A DNA stretch of 64,000 nucleotides from Marinobacter lutaoensis (lineage in GTDB: Bacteria > Pseudomonadota > Gammaproteobacteria > Pseudomonadales > Oleiphilaceae): positions 186,001 through 250,000 of the forward strand of contig NZ_MSCW01000001.1 of assembly GCF_001981305.1 (NCBI RefSeq). Reading direction: 5' to 3'. Made by a program: the position numbers and the translations under genes. The notes under the pieces were generated by a model, which was not told the origin of the DNA, did not search any database, and worked only from the letters and a program-made list of their open reading frames with translations. Positions 17,617 to 25,938 of the stretch are shown piece after piece (within the stretch, counting starts at the first letter, position 1; each line of letters opens with the position of its first letter).

Positions 17617-19617
17617 TCAGCGCCGGCGCTGGAAATACACGCTCAGGTTCTGTCCCATCAGGCTCTGGACTTCACTGCCCAGGGCTTCGGCCTGGATCTG
17701 ACGCTGTACCGGCAGGGTGGCCAGGCGGTGGCCGTCGGTATCCCGGGCCTTCACCAGTTTCCATTCCACCTCGTTGCTGAGCAGAGCCAGTAACTCCCGC
17801 AGCTGGTTCGCGTCCTGGGGTCGGAACCAGCGGTCGCGGCAACCACCGAGGCTGTAGAAGTCGTCATCCGCCAGCAGTTCCGCCCAAGTATCGTCTGCGG
17901 GGTTGGTCAGCACCATTCGACGCAGCCTGCGGACATTGGCCCGGGTGGCTTCCAGGCGGTGTTCGGCGATCAGGCGGCGGATCTGCCGGTCACCGGCGGT
18001 CTGTTCCGCCAGGGCGGTGTGCAGGTGTACCACACCGCCGGCAGCGGTGACATCGTTGATCAGTGCTGTCAGGGATAACTCCGTCATGGCCGGTGACGGC
18101 AGGCGGCCAACCTCGACCCAGTGCACCTGATGGCCGTCGGCGACGAATCGTTGGGCGACCGACCAGGGCCAGAAGACGATGTTCTCAAGTTTCAGCTGCT
18201 CGGCCATGCGGGTTGCCTTGGCGACATTGGCCAGGGATTCGTCCACGGCGACCACTTCCACATCGTCCAGATAGCGAGCCAGTTCCAGGGCCCGCTGCCC
18301 GGACTGGGCACCGCACACCAGAATGCGCACGGTGGCTGGCAGGCGATCGGTTGCCAGCCCAAGTTCCTGGGCAAGGATCGTCTTCAGGCTGGATTCGTTG
18401 TGGTAGGCCAGATCGGACCAGACCGGCCAGGCCTGGGGTTGGTCGACCGTGTCCAGGCACAGCTCCTCCGCCTTTTCCGCGAAATTCTGCTTGACGGCTT
18501 CTTCCTCGGCGCGGTGGTAGTAGCTGGCGGCCATGACCGGCTGTAGGGCCAGCGGCCAATCCGTCAGCGACCATTGTCCCAGGTGTACCGCGAAGCCCTG
18601 ATGGAACAGAGCACCGTACATGGCGCTGATCATCAGTGAGCCGATCAGGGCATCCTGCTCCTCGCCCAGGGCGAACTGGGCCTCGAGGCTCTGGTTGATG
18701 GCGGCGACAAGCCGCTCTTCGTCATCCTGGGCGATCAGGGCGTAGCCGGAGCGATCCGCGTATTGGGCGATGGCCAGGGCCAGGGGCTGGAGTTCGTCCC
18801 TCAGGGTGACGGTCTGGGCGACCTCAGCGACAATGGCCCGGCGCAGCAGGACCACCAGTTCCTCGATGGCGGGGTTGGGGATCAGCAGCTTCCGGAGTGC
18901 CAGCAGCAACAGTTCGTCGCCTGCCGCCGCGTCCAGCAGTACCGCCGCGTCCGGGTTATCCAGGTCGTACTGCTGGTGCAGGATGGCGCCGACGAACCGG
19001 GCGATGTCCTGATGAGGCAGACCGTCCCTCTGGAGCAGGGCAATCGCGTCCAGGGCCAGAGCGGTATCGGCCTGGTGTACCTCCAGATGCCGGGCGCAGG
19101 TCAGCATGCCAGCGTAGATCGAATCCCAGTCGGCACCGGTTTCCAGCAGCTTGCGGTAGTGCAGATAGGCGACGTCGAACTGGCCCTGCTGGCGCTTGGC
19201 ATGGGCCATACCGCAGAATGCGGCGGCGGACTGGCGGTCCAGTGCCAGCGCTTGCAGGAAGTACTGTTCCGCCAGTGCGGGGCGCTCAGTCCTGAGCGCC
19301 CAGTACCCCAGGTTACAGTACTGCTGGGGCTGCTCCGGCTGGCGCTCCAGGCTGGCGGTGAACAGGGTCCGGGCCTGTTCCAGGTGACCGTCGTCCATCT
19401 CGACCCGGCCCAGCAGGCCGAGGGCCGCGGGATGGTCCGGATCGAGTGCCAGCGCACGGTTCAGGTGTTCGCGACAGGCTTGGCGTGCCCGCAGGCGCTG
19501 AACGTATCCCAGGCCCCGGCGGTTGGACTCGTTATAGGCCTCGTTGGCCTCGACGACCAGTCGGGCCGCTTCGGCCGGGGTCGTTCTGGATGTCTGCTGT
19601 CGATGGTGTGCGTGCAT
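17617..19617 (-). CDS. TPR protein with methyltransferase-like C-terminal domain
   Basis: A 666-residue cytoplasmic protein. Residues about 10-200 form several tetratricopeptide repeats (for example HLNRALALDPDHPAALGLLG and YCNLGYWALRTERPALAEQY). From about residue 430 a Rossmann-like segment resembles class I SAM-dependent methyltransferases (ILVCGAQSGQRALEL, then VVAVDES with an acidic residue), though the glycine loop is not canonical. It starts 40 bp downstream of the flagellin gene on the same strand, with a GGTAGGTGA ribosome site, so read-through from the flagellin promoter is plausible and a role in flagellin modification or filament assembly is inferred. Catalytic activity is uncertain. 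Confidence 0.65.
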   Translation of the reverse strand: MHAHHRQQTSRTTPAEAARLVVEANEAYNESNRRGLGYVQRLRARQACREHLNRALALDPDHPAALGLLGRVEMDDGHLEQARTLFTASLERQPEQPQQYCNLGYWALRTERPALAEQYFLQALALDRQSAAAFCGMAHAKRQQGQFDVAYLHYRKLLETGADWDSIYAGMLTCARHLEVHQADTALALDAIALLQRDGLPHQDIARFVGAILHQQYDLDNPDAAVLLDAAAGDELLLLALRKLLIPNPAIEELVVLLRRAIVAEVAQTVTLRDELQPLALAIAQYADRSGYALIAQDDEERLVAAINQSLEAQFALGEEQDALIGSLMISAMYGALFHQGFAVHLGQWSLTDWPLALQPVMAASYYHRAEEEAVKQNFAEKAEELCLDTVDQPQAWPVWSDLAYHNESSLKTILAQELGLATDRLPATVRILVCGAQSGQRALELARYLDDVEVVAVDESLANVAKATRMAEQLKLENIVFWPWSVAQRFVADGHQVHWVEVGRLPSPAMTELSLTALINDVTAAGGVVHLHTALAEQTAGDRQIRRLIAEHRLEATRANVRRLRRMVLTNPADDTWAELLADDDFYSLGGCRDRWFRPQDANQLRELLALLSNEVEWKLVKARDTDGHRLATLPVQRQIQAEALGSEVQSLMGQNLSVYFQRRR

Positions 19618-19657
19618 CGGTCACCTACCTTTCAATGCCGGTATCAGCCGGTCGTCA

Positions 19658-21166
19658 TTAACCCTGGAGCAGTTGCAGTACCTGTTGCGGCCGCGCGTTG
19701 GCCTGTGCCAGCACCGACAGCCCGGCCTGCTGCAACACCTGGGTCCGGGCCAGCTCGGCGGATTCCGCCGCGAAATCGGCGTCCTGAATCCGGGAGCGGG
19801 CGGCGGACAGGTTCTCCGAGGTGGTGCTCAGGTTGGCGATGGTGGACTCCAGGCGGTTCTGGACGGCGCCCAGGTCCGCGCGGATGCTGTTGATGGTTTC
19901 CAGCGCCGAGTCGATGACCCGAAGCGCGCTGCTTGCGCCCTCGAAGGTGCTGATGTCCACGTCCGCAATGGTTTCCGGGGTCGAGCCGATGGCCTCGTCG
20001 GCGCCGGCGTTCAGGATGCTGCCGGAGGCGGCGTCGATGGACGAGGAGATGGCGAACGAGGTGGCCGAATCGAAGGTGATCTCACCGGACACCCGGGCAC
20101 TGTCCGCCCCGCCTGATGCCAGTTGTACCGAGGCCGAATCGGCGGGCCCCTGGAAGTCGATGGTGGTGCCGGCGCCGGCGTTGGAGGTGAAGCCCTCCAG
20201 AACAATGTCGCGGCCGGTCTCCTCGATCAACACGATCTGGCCGTTGTCGACCTCGGCGGTGATGCCGGTTTTGCCGGAGGCCGCGTTGATCTCACGGGCC
20301 AGGGGTTCCAGATCGTTGACGTCGGAAATCTGGGCCGAGATGGTGGCGGTGCTGCTGCCGCCACTGGACAGGGTCAGGGTGATGGTGCCACTGGCCGCCA
20401 GGTTGTCGAGGGTGGCGGTGGTGCGTGCAGTGGCGGTGACACCGGTGGTTACCGCTTCCTTGTTGATCTCAGCCGCGATGTCCGCAGCCGTTGCTCCGGA
20501 GGCGGTGATGGAAACGGTCTTGGCATCCAGCGAGCTGGAGATGGTGATGTCCTGCGGGCTGATACCGTTCAGGGCGGGGGCGGTGCCGCTGGCCGGCCCG
20601 ACCACCGAGCCGGTGCCCTGGCCGGACACGGCGTTACTGTTCAGGATCGTGTTGTTGCTCAGCGAGTCGATGCGGGAACCGGTGATGGAGACCGAAATGG
20701 TCTGGTTCTCATTGGCGCCGGCCTGGAATTTCTGGGCCTGGAAGGTACCGTCCAGCAACTTCAGGCCGTTGAACTCGGTGGTGGTGGCGATCCGTTCCAG
20801 CTCCTGCTTGAGCTGGTTGACCTCGGCCTGCAGCGCCTTGCGGTCGGAAGCGGAGTTGGTGGCGTTCGCCGCCTGTACCGCGAGTTCCCGCATGCGCTGG
20901 AGGATGTTGCCGGACTCGCCGAGAGCACCCTCGGCCACCTGGGCCAGGGACACCCCGTCGTTGGCGTTACGAACCGCCTGGTCGATGCCCCGGATCTGCG
21001 AGGTGAACCGCTCCGCGATCGCCAGCCCCGCGGCGTCATCCTTGGCCGAGTTGATACGGAGGCCGGAGGACAGACGCTGCAGTGTCGTGTTGGCGTCCTG
21101 CTGAGAGGCGTTCAGATTGCGTTGCGCGTTCAGGGACGCGATGTTGGTGTTGATGATCTGAGGCAT
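19658..21166 (-). CDS. fliC: Flagellin (first copy, minus strand)
   Basis: Structural subunit of the flagellar filament, 502 residues. The conserved D0/D1 ends are complete: [17 protein letters not shown] and [19 protein letters not shown] at the N-terminus, [17 protein letters not shown] and [13 protein letters not shown] at the C-terminus. The variable middle (about 175-400) is Ser/Thr/Ala-rich with segments like the flagellin hook IN motif ([15 protein letters not shown]) and offers many potential O-glycosylation sites. ATG 21166 is preceded by AGGGAGAAACACT; an upstream in-frame start would add an untypical N-terminus. It is a paralogue of the flagellin at 29738-31225, from which it is separated by the modification genes on the opposite strand. 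Confidence 0.97.
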   Translation of the reverse strand: MPQIINTNIASLNAQRNLNASQQDANTTLQRLSSGLRINSAKDDAAGLAIAERFTSQIRGIDQAVRNANDGVSLAQVAEGALGESGNILQRMRELAVQAANATNSASDRKALQAEVNQLKQELERIATTTEFNGLKLLDGTFQAQKFQAGANENQTISVSITGSRIDSLSNNTILNSNAVSGQGTGSVVGPASGTAPALNGISPQDITISSSLDAKTVSITASGATAADIAAEINKEAVTTGVTATARTTATLDNLAASGTITLTLSSGGSSTATISAQISDVNDLEPLAREINAASGKTGITAEVDNGQIVLIEETGRDIVLEGFTSNAGAGTTIDFQGPADSASVQLASGGADSARVSGEITFDSATSFAISSSIDAASGSILNAGADEAIGSTPETIADVDISTFEGASSALRVIDSALETINSIRADLGAVQNRLESTIANLSTTSENLSAARSRIQDADFAAESAELARTQVLQQAGLSVLAQANARPQQVLQLLQG

Positions 21167-21239
21167 AGTGTTTCTCCCTACCATGCAGAGTTGCCGGTAC
21201 TCTGAGCCCACCCGAGAAAGGATGCCCCGCCGGCCGTTC

Positions 21240-21266
21240 GTATTGGTTGCCGCTGAGGGTCATTTA
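21240..21266 (-). promoter_or_regulatory. Weak sigma-28-like promoter for the minus-strand flagellin gene
   Basis: Read on the minus strand, TAAA and ACCAATAC are separated by 15 bases, a partial match (5 of 8 in the -10) to the FliA consensus TAAA-N15-GCCGATAA, with the start codon 74 bases downstream. Much weaker than the promoter of the second flagellin gene. The 280-bp divergent region up to 21446 shows no other clear promoter. Confidence 0.35.
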
Positions 21267-21446
21267 GCGAAGGCCATGCCAGGAATTAAAAAATACAAGA
21301 TAAATCATGGGGATCGGCCGTTTTTTGAACGCACTGCGGCAAGGGTGTCGCGGAAAACGGCGGTTTCCTGACGCGGGAAAGCGGCAGGGCCTTGCCGGTT
21401 ATTTTGTCGGGCGGGGCATACGAGTGGAGGGAATAATGATGCTAGG

Positions 21447-22607
21447 ATGTTGCTTGGCAAACCCATGGAAGTGGATGAGGGACCCGACCCTTTGACGAAC
21501 AAAAAACAGATTACGGTTACCCGCCCGCTTCTGCCGGAGCTGGCGGAACTGACCCCCCTGCTGGAGCGCATCTGGGAAAGCGGCAGACTGACCAACGGCG
21601 GGCAGTTTCACGCCGAGCTGGAGCAGCAGCTGTGCGATTACCTCGGTGTGTCCCATCTTTCCCTGTTCACCAACGGAACCCTGGCCCTGGTCACTGCGCT
21701 CCAGGCCCTGCGCATTCGTGGCGAGGTGATCACCACGCCGTACTCCTTCGTGGCAACCTCCCACGCGCTGCTGTGGAACAAGCTCCGGCCGGTGTTCGTG
21801 GACATCGAACCGGAGACCTTCAACCTGGACCCGGCCCAGATCGAGGCCGCCATCACGCCCGAGACCACCGCCATCCTGCCGGTGCACTGTTACGGCGTGC
21901 CTGCCAACATCGATGAGATTCAGCGAGTCGCGGACATATACGGGCTGAAGGTGATCTATGACGCGGCCCATGCGTTCGGAGTCCGGCACCGGGGCCAGAG
22001 TCTGTTGGAGGCGGGCGACCTGTCGGTCCTCAGTTTTCACGCCACCAAGGTTTTCAACACGTTTGAAGGGGGCGCGCTGGTGTGCCCGGATGCCAAGACC
22101 AAGCAGCGGGTGGACTACCTCAAGAATTTCGGCTTTGCCGACGAGGTGACCGTGGTGGCCCCCGGGATCAATGGCAAGATGAACGAGTTTCAGGCGGCGG
22201 TCGGCCTGTTGCAGCTGGCGCGGATTGACGAGGCCATCGCCGACCGGCGCCGACTCTACCATCGGTACCAGAGGCTGGTGTCCGGACTCGACGGGTTGGA
22301 ACTGATGCCCGAGCCGGACGGAACCGATTGGAACTACGCTTATTGTCCGCTGCTGGTCGGACCCGGGTTCCCGGTCACTCGGGATGCGCTGTATGACCGG
22401 TTCCGGCAACAGGACATTCTGGTTCGCCGGTATTTCTACCCACTGATCACCGATTTTCCCATGTACCGGCAGGCCCGGCAGCTGCCCCTGCCCAACGCCC
22501 GGGCGATGTCGGAGCGGATTCTCTGCCTGCCACTGTACCCGGGGCTGTCGGACGGGGACTTCGAGCGCGTCAGCGCGGTCTTGCAAGCGGCGGCCGGTCG
22601 GGGGTAG
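21447..22607 (+). CDS. DegT/DnrJ/EryC1/StrS-family sugar aminotransferase
   Basis: PLP-dependent aminotransferase that adds an amino group to a nucleotide keto-sugar. Up to 386 residues, with ITVTRPLLPELAE, FTNGTLALVTAL, VITTPYSFVATSHAL, DAAHAFG (PLP-binding Asp) and the catalytic Lys in SFHATKVFNTFEGG. ATG 21447 has no good ribosome site; ATG 21465 or TTG 21492 (preceded by GAGGGA, giving the family-typical short N-terminus) may be the real start. First gene of a six-gene operon; the next gene begins 4 bp after its stop. A VioA-like reaction on dTDP-4-keto-6-deoxyglucose, made by RfbA/RfbB encoded in this window, is plausible but inferred. Confidence 0.9.
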   Translation: MLLGKPMEVDEGPDPLTNKKQITVTRPLLPELAELTPLLERIWESGRLTNGGQFHAELEQQLCDYLGVSHLSLFTNGTLALVTALQALRIRGEVITTPYSFVATSHALLWNKLRPVFVDIEPETFNLDPAQIEAAITPETTAILPVHCYGVPANIDEIQRVADIYGLKVIYDAAHAFGVRHRGQSLLEAGDLSVLSFHATKVFNTFEGGALVCPDAKTKQRVDYLKNFGFADEVTVVAPGINGKMNEFQAAVGLLQLARIDEAIADRRRLYHRYQRLVSGLDGLELMPEPDGTDWNYAYCPLLVGPGFPVTRDALYDRFRQQDILVRRYFYPLITDFPMYRQARQLPLPNARAMSERILCLPLYPGLSDGDFERVSAVLQAAAGRG

Positions 22608-22611
22608 GGGC

Positions 22612-23361
22612 ATGAACGTGGGGATCATGCAGCCATACTTTTTTCCGTATCTGGGCTATTTCCAGCTCATGGCCAGTGTCGATACTTGGGTGTTTTTCGA
22701 CGACATTCAGTTCGTCAACAAGGGCTGGGTCAACCGCAATCGCATTCTGCATCCCGACCCGGCCAAGGGCTGGCAGTATATGACCGTGCCTCTGGCCGGG
22801 AAAAACCGGTTTGACCGGATCACCGACATTCGGATGGCCGAGGCCGACTGGCGCGGCAAGATCCGCGGCCAGCTGTCCTTTCTAAGAAAACGGGCGCCAT
22901 ACTATGAGCAGGCGCTGTCGGTGTTTGACCATTGTACGGATCAGTCCGAGCACAACTTGGCACGGTTTCTGGTGGAATCCCTGCGCCGGCTGGCGGAGGT
23001 GCTGGCGTTGTCGCCCACCTTCCATGTGCAATCCGATGCGCACTGGAATCTCGGGCCGGTCGAGCACGCGGGGCAGTGGGCACTCCGGATCGCCGAATGC
23101 CTGGGTGCCCGGAGCTACCTGAACCCTGCCGGTGGTGCCGGGTTGTTCCGGCCTGAGGAGTTCGAGGCGTCGGGCATTGCCCTGGCCTTCCATGAGCCGG
23201 TACTGGAGCCTTATCCTCAGGGGCAGCGGCCGTTCGTACCGGGGCTGTCGATTCTCGATGTGCTGATGTGGAACGGGCTTGATGAAACCCGTCGGATGGT
23301 GCAGGCCGGGCGGCATTGCCCTGACGGCCAAACCGGAGCCAACAGGAGTGACATGCAATGA
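22612..23361 (+). CDS. WbqC family protein
   Basis: A 249-residue protein of the WbqC-like family, found in O-antigen, capsule and flagellin-modification clusters and thought to act in sugar or amino-acid modification of the glycan; no reaction is firmly established. Diagnostic sequence is the N-terminal IMQPYFFPYLGYFQLM, then DDIQFVNKGWVNRNRI and WQYMTVPL, with a C-terminal LSILDVLMWNG. ATG 22612 sits 4 bp after the aminotransferase stop, and its own stop overlaps the next ATG (ATGA). The family often accompanies DegT aminotransferases, as here. Confidence 0.88.
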   Translation: MNVGIMQPYFFPYLGYFQLMASVDTWVFFDDIQFVNKGWVNRNRILHPDPAKGWQYMTVPLAGKNRFDRITDIRMAEADWRGKIRGQLSFLRKRAPYYEQALSVFDHCTDQSEHNLARFLVESLRRLAEVLALSPTFHVQSDAHWNLGPVEHAGQWALRIAECLGARSYLNPAGGAGLFRPEEFEASGIALAFHEPVLEPYPQGQRPFVPGLSILDVLMWNGLDETRRMVQAGRHCPDGQTGANRSDMQ

Positions 23362-24431
23362 CGGAACTGAGTGTTTCCGGTTTGAAGGCCTTGGCCTACG
23401 AACAGTTTGAACAGGGTCATTTTGCCGAGGCGGCGGAGCTTCTGGAAGTACTGGAGAGCCGCATCGGGCAGCAGGCCTCGCTGTCCAACGATCTGGCGGT
23501 CGCCTATTACCGGAAAGGGGAGCACGAGCGGGCCTTGGCCCGATTCCGGGAGGCTGCGGAGCTGCAGATGCAGGCCGCGTCCCTGCTGACCGCGAACCTG
23601 ACCGACATGCTCGAAGGCATGCTGGGTCGCGCCGGGGCTCCGGCGTTGCCCGTCAATCCATTGCCACACCTCAGCACCAGTTTCTGCCCGTTGTGCCAGG
23701 CCTCGGACGCCGGTTTTTCGCCGTTGCCGGGCTTTTACCGTGAGAACGCGGAACGTTATGGCTTCCGCTATTTCGGTCAGGGCGAAATGACCGCTCAGCG
23801 GACCTATTTTTGTGCCGGTTGCGGTGCGTCGGATCGGGAGCGTCTCTATGCCTACTGGCTGGTGCTGGCCCTGGCGCGCAAACAGTTGAGCCGGGATGCG
23901 GCGGTGATGCACTTTGCACCGGAGCCGGGGTTGTCCCGGTGGCTCAGGAGACAGGGCTTTCGCCACTATCAAACGGCGGACTACGCCATGGCCGGTGTTG
24001 ATTACCGGGCTGACCTGATGGATCTGCCCTTTGACGACGCCAGCCTGGATTTCTTCATTTGCAGCCATGTGCTGGAGCATGTGCGGGATGACCGCCAAGC
24101 GCTGGCGGAACTGTTCCGCGTGCTCCGGCCCGGAGGCGCTGGCATCCTGATGGTGCCGGTGATCCTGGGGTTGGAGGCCATCGACGAGGATCCGGATGTT
24201 ACGGATGAGGGCGAACGCTGGCGCCGCTTTGGCCAGGGCGATCATGTCCGGTTGTACAACCGGGCCGGTTACATCGAACGTATCGGTCAGGCCGGATTCG
24301 AGCTCACCCTGCTGGGGCAGGACTATTTTGGCGCCTGTACCTTCGAGTCTCTGGGCTTGAAGCCAGAGAGCCTGCTTTACATCGTTCGCCGGCCCGACGA
24401 GGGCGACCACACGGGGCCGGAGCATGCCTGA
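23358..24431 (+). CDS. TPR-containing SAM-dependent methyltransferase
   Basis: A 357-residue protein: tetratricopeptide-like helices at about 8-80, a probable zinc ribbon (CPLC near residue 109 and CAGC near 151), and a class I methyltransferase domain from about 178 (HFAPEPGLSRWL, then LPFDDASLDFFICSHVLEHV, then LFRVLRPGGAGILMVP). The C-x2-C pair with a following methyltransferase fold occurs in sugar-modifying enzymes. Translationally coupled on both sides (ATGA with WbqC; 8-base overlap with the next gene). Likely O- or N-methylates a sugar of the flagellin glycan. Confidence 0.85.
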   Translation: MTELSVSGLKALAYEQFEQGHFAEAAELLEVLESRIGQQASLSNDLAVAYYRKGEHERALARFREAAELQMQAASLLTANLTDMLEGMLGRAGAPALPVNPLPHLSTSFCPLCQASDAGFSPLPGFYRENAERYGFRYFGQGEMTAQRTYFCAGCGASDRERLYAYWLVLALARKQLSRDAAVMHFAPEPGLSRWLRRQGFRHYQTADYAMAGVDYRADLMDLPFDDASLDFFICSHVLEHVRDDRQALAELFRVLRPGGAGILMVPVILGLEAIDEDPDVTDEGERWRRFGQGDHVRLYNRAGYIERIGQAGFELTLLGQDYFGACTFESLGLKPESLLYIVRRPDEGDHTGPEHA

Positions 24432-25119
24432 CGATCACATCACCCCTACGGATCGGTATTATTCCGAGCGGGTCGCCCGCAGCGATGATCTGCTCTGGCA
24501 GGTGGGCAAAACCGTCAACGGTGAGCCGGTGGACCGGAAACAGCTGCAACTCATCGTTGGCCAGATTGTGTCCCTGCTGGACCTGACGCCGGAGGACCGG
24601 GTGCTCGACATCGGCGCCGGCAATGGCCTGCTCACCAACCTGGTGGCGCCACGGTGTGCCCAGGTCACGGGTCTGGAACGTAACCGGGCGCTGTACGAGC
24701 AGGCACTGAAGCACGCGGCCGGCAATGTTTCCTACGTCTGCCAGTCCCTGCTGGAGGCTGACTGGCGGACGTTCGGGGCCGGCAAGGCGTATCTGTACGA
24801 AGTGGTGCAGCACCTCAGCTACCCGGAGGTGGCAACCTTTCTCCATGCCCTGACGGAGGCGCTGCCCGCGGGTGGCCGGGTGTTGCTGGGCGGAATCCCG
24901 TCGGAAACCGAGAAGTGGCATTTCTACGCGGATGCCGGACGCCGGGCCTGCTATCTGCGCGCCTTGGCGGCGGGGACGGATGTCATGGGCACTTGGTATC
25001 ACCCGGATTTCTTCCGGGTTCTGGCTCAGGACCTGGGGCTGAGCTGCCGCATCGAGCCGCAGCCCGAAGCACTCTACACCGCCTTCTACCGATTTGATTG
25101 CCTGCTGAGCAAGCCATGA
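24424..25119 (+). CDS. SAM-dependent methyltransferase
   Basis: A 231-residue class I methyltransferase. Motif I is VLDIGAGNGLLTNLV near residue 60, followed by VTGLERNRALYEQA with the acidic ribose-binding residue and YLYEVVQHLSYPEV where a DxxxHL-type motif is expected. The C-terminus contains YHPDFFRVLAQDLGL, common in sugar methylases. ATG 24424 overlaps the previous gene by 8 bases, and its TGA overlaps the sulfotransferase ATG. The substrate is presumably a sugar or sugar-amine of the flagellin modification. Confidence 0.85.
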   Translation: MPDDHITPTDRYYSERVARSDDLLWQVGKTVNGEPVDRKQLQLIVGQIVSLLDLTPEDRVLDIGAGNGLLTNLVAPRCAQVTGLERNRALYEQALKHAAGNVSYVCQSLLEADWRTFGAGKAYLYEVVQHLSYPEVATFLHALTEALPAGGRVLLGGIPSETEKWHFYADAGRRACYLRALAAGTDVMGTWYHPDFFRVLAQDLGLSCRIEPQPEALYTAFYRFDCLLSKP

Positions 25120-25925
25120 CCTTGAAAACCGTGATCGTGACCGGCATGCCCCGGTCAGGCACCAGCTGGCTGGGCCAGATCATCAACAGCAACCCCTGTG
25201 TGGCGTTCCGTACGGAGCCCCTGTTTTCCTACCGATTCAAGAACCGGCTCCAGCCCGGCTCGACGGATGGCGACATTGCTCGTTTTTTCGAGGAGTTGCT
25301 GGCGGCCGATGACGACGATTTCCTGATGCAGCGCCATCACGTGGCGTCCGGAGCCTACCCGCAGTTTGCCAAGCAGGCGCCGACATGTCTGGCGTACAAA
25401 ACGTCGAGACACCACGAACTGCTGGAGCGATTTCTGTCCTCCGCGCTTGACCTGCATATCATTGGCATTGTCCGCCACCCCTGCGGCGCCATCAATTCCT
25501 GGATCCATTCCGAGAAAGAGTTCCACAACAAGGGCTGTTCGGTGGACCGGGACTGGCGCACCGGTGCCTGCCGCAAGGACGGTGTTGGCGAATACTGGGG
25601 CTTTGATGACTGGCTGGCCGTTACCGCCCTGTTCCTGCGTCTGGCGGAAGCCTATCCAGAGCGCTTTACCCTGATCCGGTATTCGGACCTGGTCGCGCGT
25701 CCGGAGGCCACCGCACGTGACCTGTTCGACCGGGCAGGGCTGGAATGGACGGAGCAGACGGAGGGTTTCCTGAGCGCCGCCCACGGTCATCACCACGACG
25801 ATCCCTACGCCGTGTTCAAGGACAAGTCGGTCAATGAACGCTGGCAGACGGAGCTGGATCCGCACCTGATCCGTCAGATTCTCGAACAGACCCGGGCCAT
25901 GGGGCTGACTCAATTTCTGGAATGA
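25116..25925 (+). CDS. PAPS-dependent sulfotransferase family protein
   Basis: A 269-residue protein with the sulfotransferase P-loop-like 5'-phosphosulfate-binding motif VTGMPRSGTSWLGQII at residues 7-22 and the 3'-phosphate-binding segment IIGIVRHPCGAINSW (Arg then later Ser). The C-terminal DKSVNERWQ resembles the region before the second nucleotide contact. It should move sulfate from PAPS to a hydroxyl, here most likely of a glycan. ATG 25116 overlaps the methyltransferase stop as ATGA; the longer frame lacks a ribosome site. PAPS could be supplied by CysC (6092-6700). Sulfotransferases are uncommon in flagellin-modification islands, which makes this gene notable. Confidence 0.88.
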   Translation: MTLKTVIVTGMPRSGTSWLGQIINSNPCVAFRTEPLFSYRFKNRLQPGSTDGDIARFFEELLAADDDDFLMQRHHVASGAYPQFAKQAPTCLAYKTSRHHELLERFLSSALDLHIIGIVRHPCGAINSWIHSEKEFHNKGCSVDRDWRTGACRKDGVGEYWGFDDWLAVTALFLRLAEAYPERFTLIRYSDLVARPEATARDLFDRAGLEWTEQTEGFLSAAHGHHHDDPYAVFKDKSVNERWQTELDPHLIRQILEQTRAMGLTQFLE

Positions 25926-25938
25926 CAACGATCCGAAT

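Noticed and set aside
21376..21400. A sigma-54-like GG/GC pair before the aminotransferase gene
   Set aside because: The GG and GC doublets are one base too close for a -24/-12 promoter and the flanks do not match.
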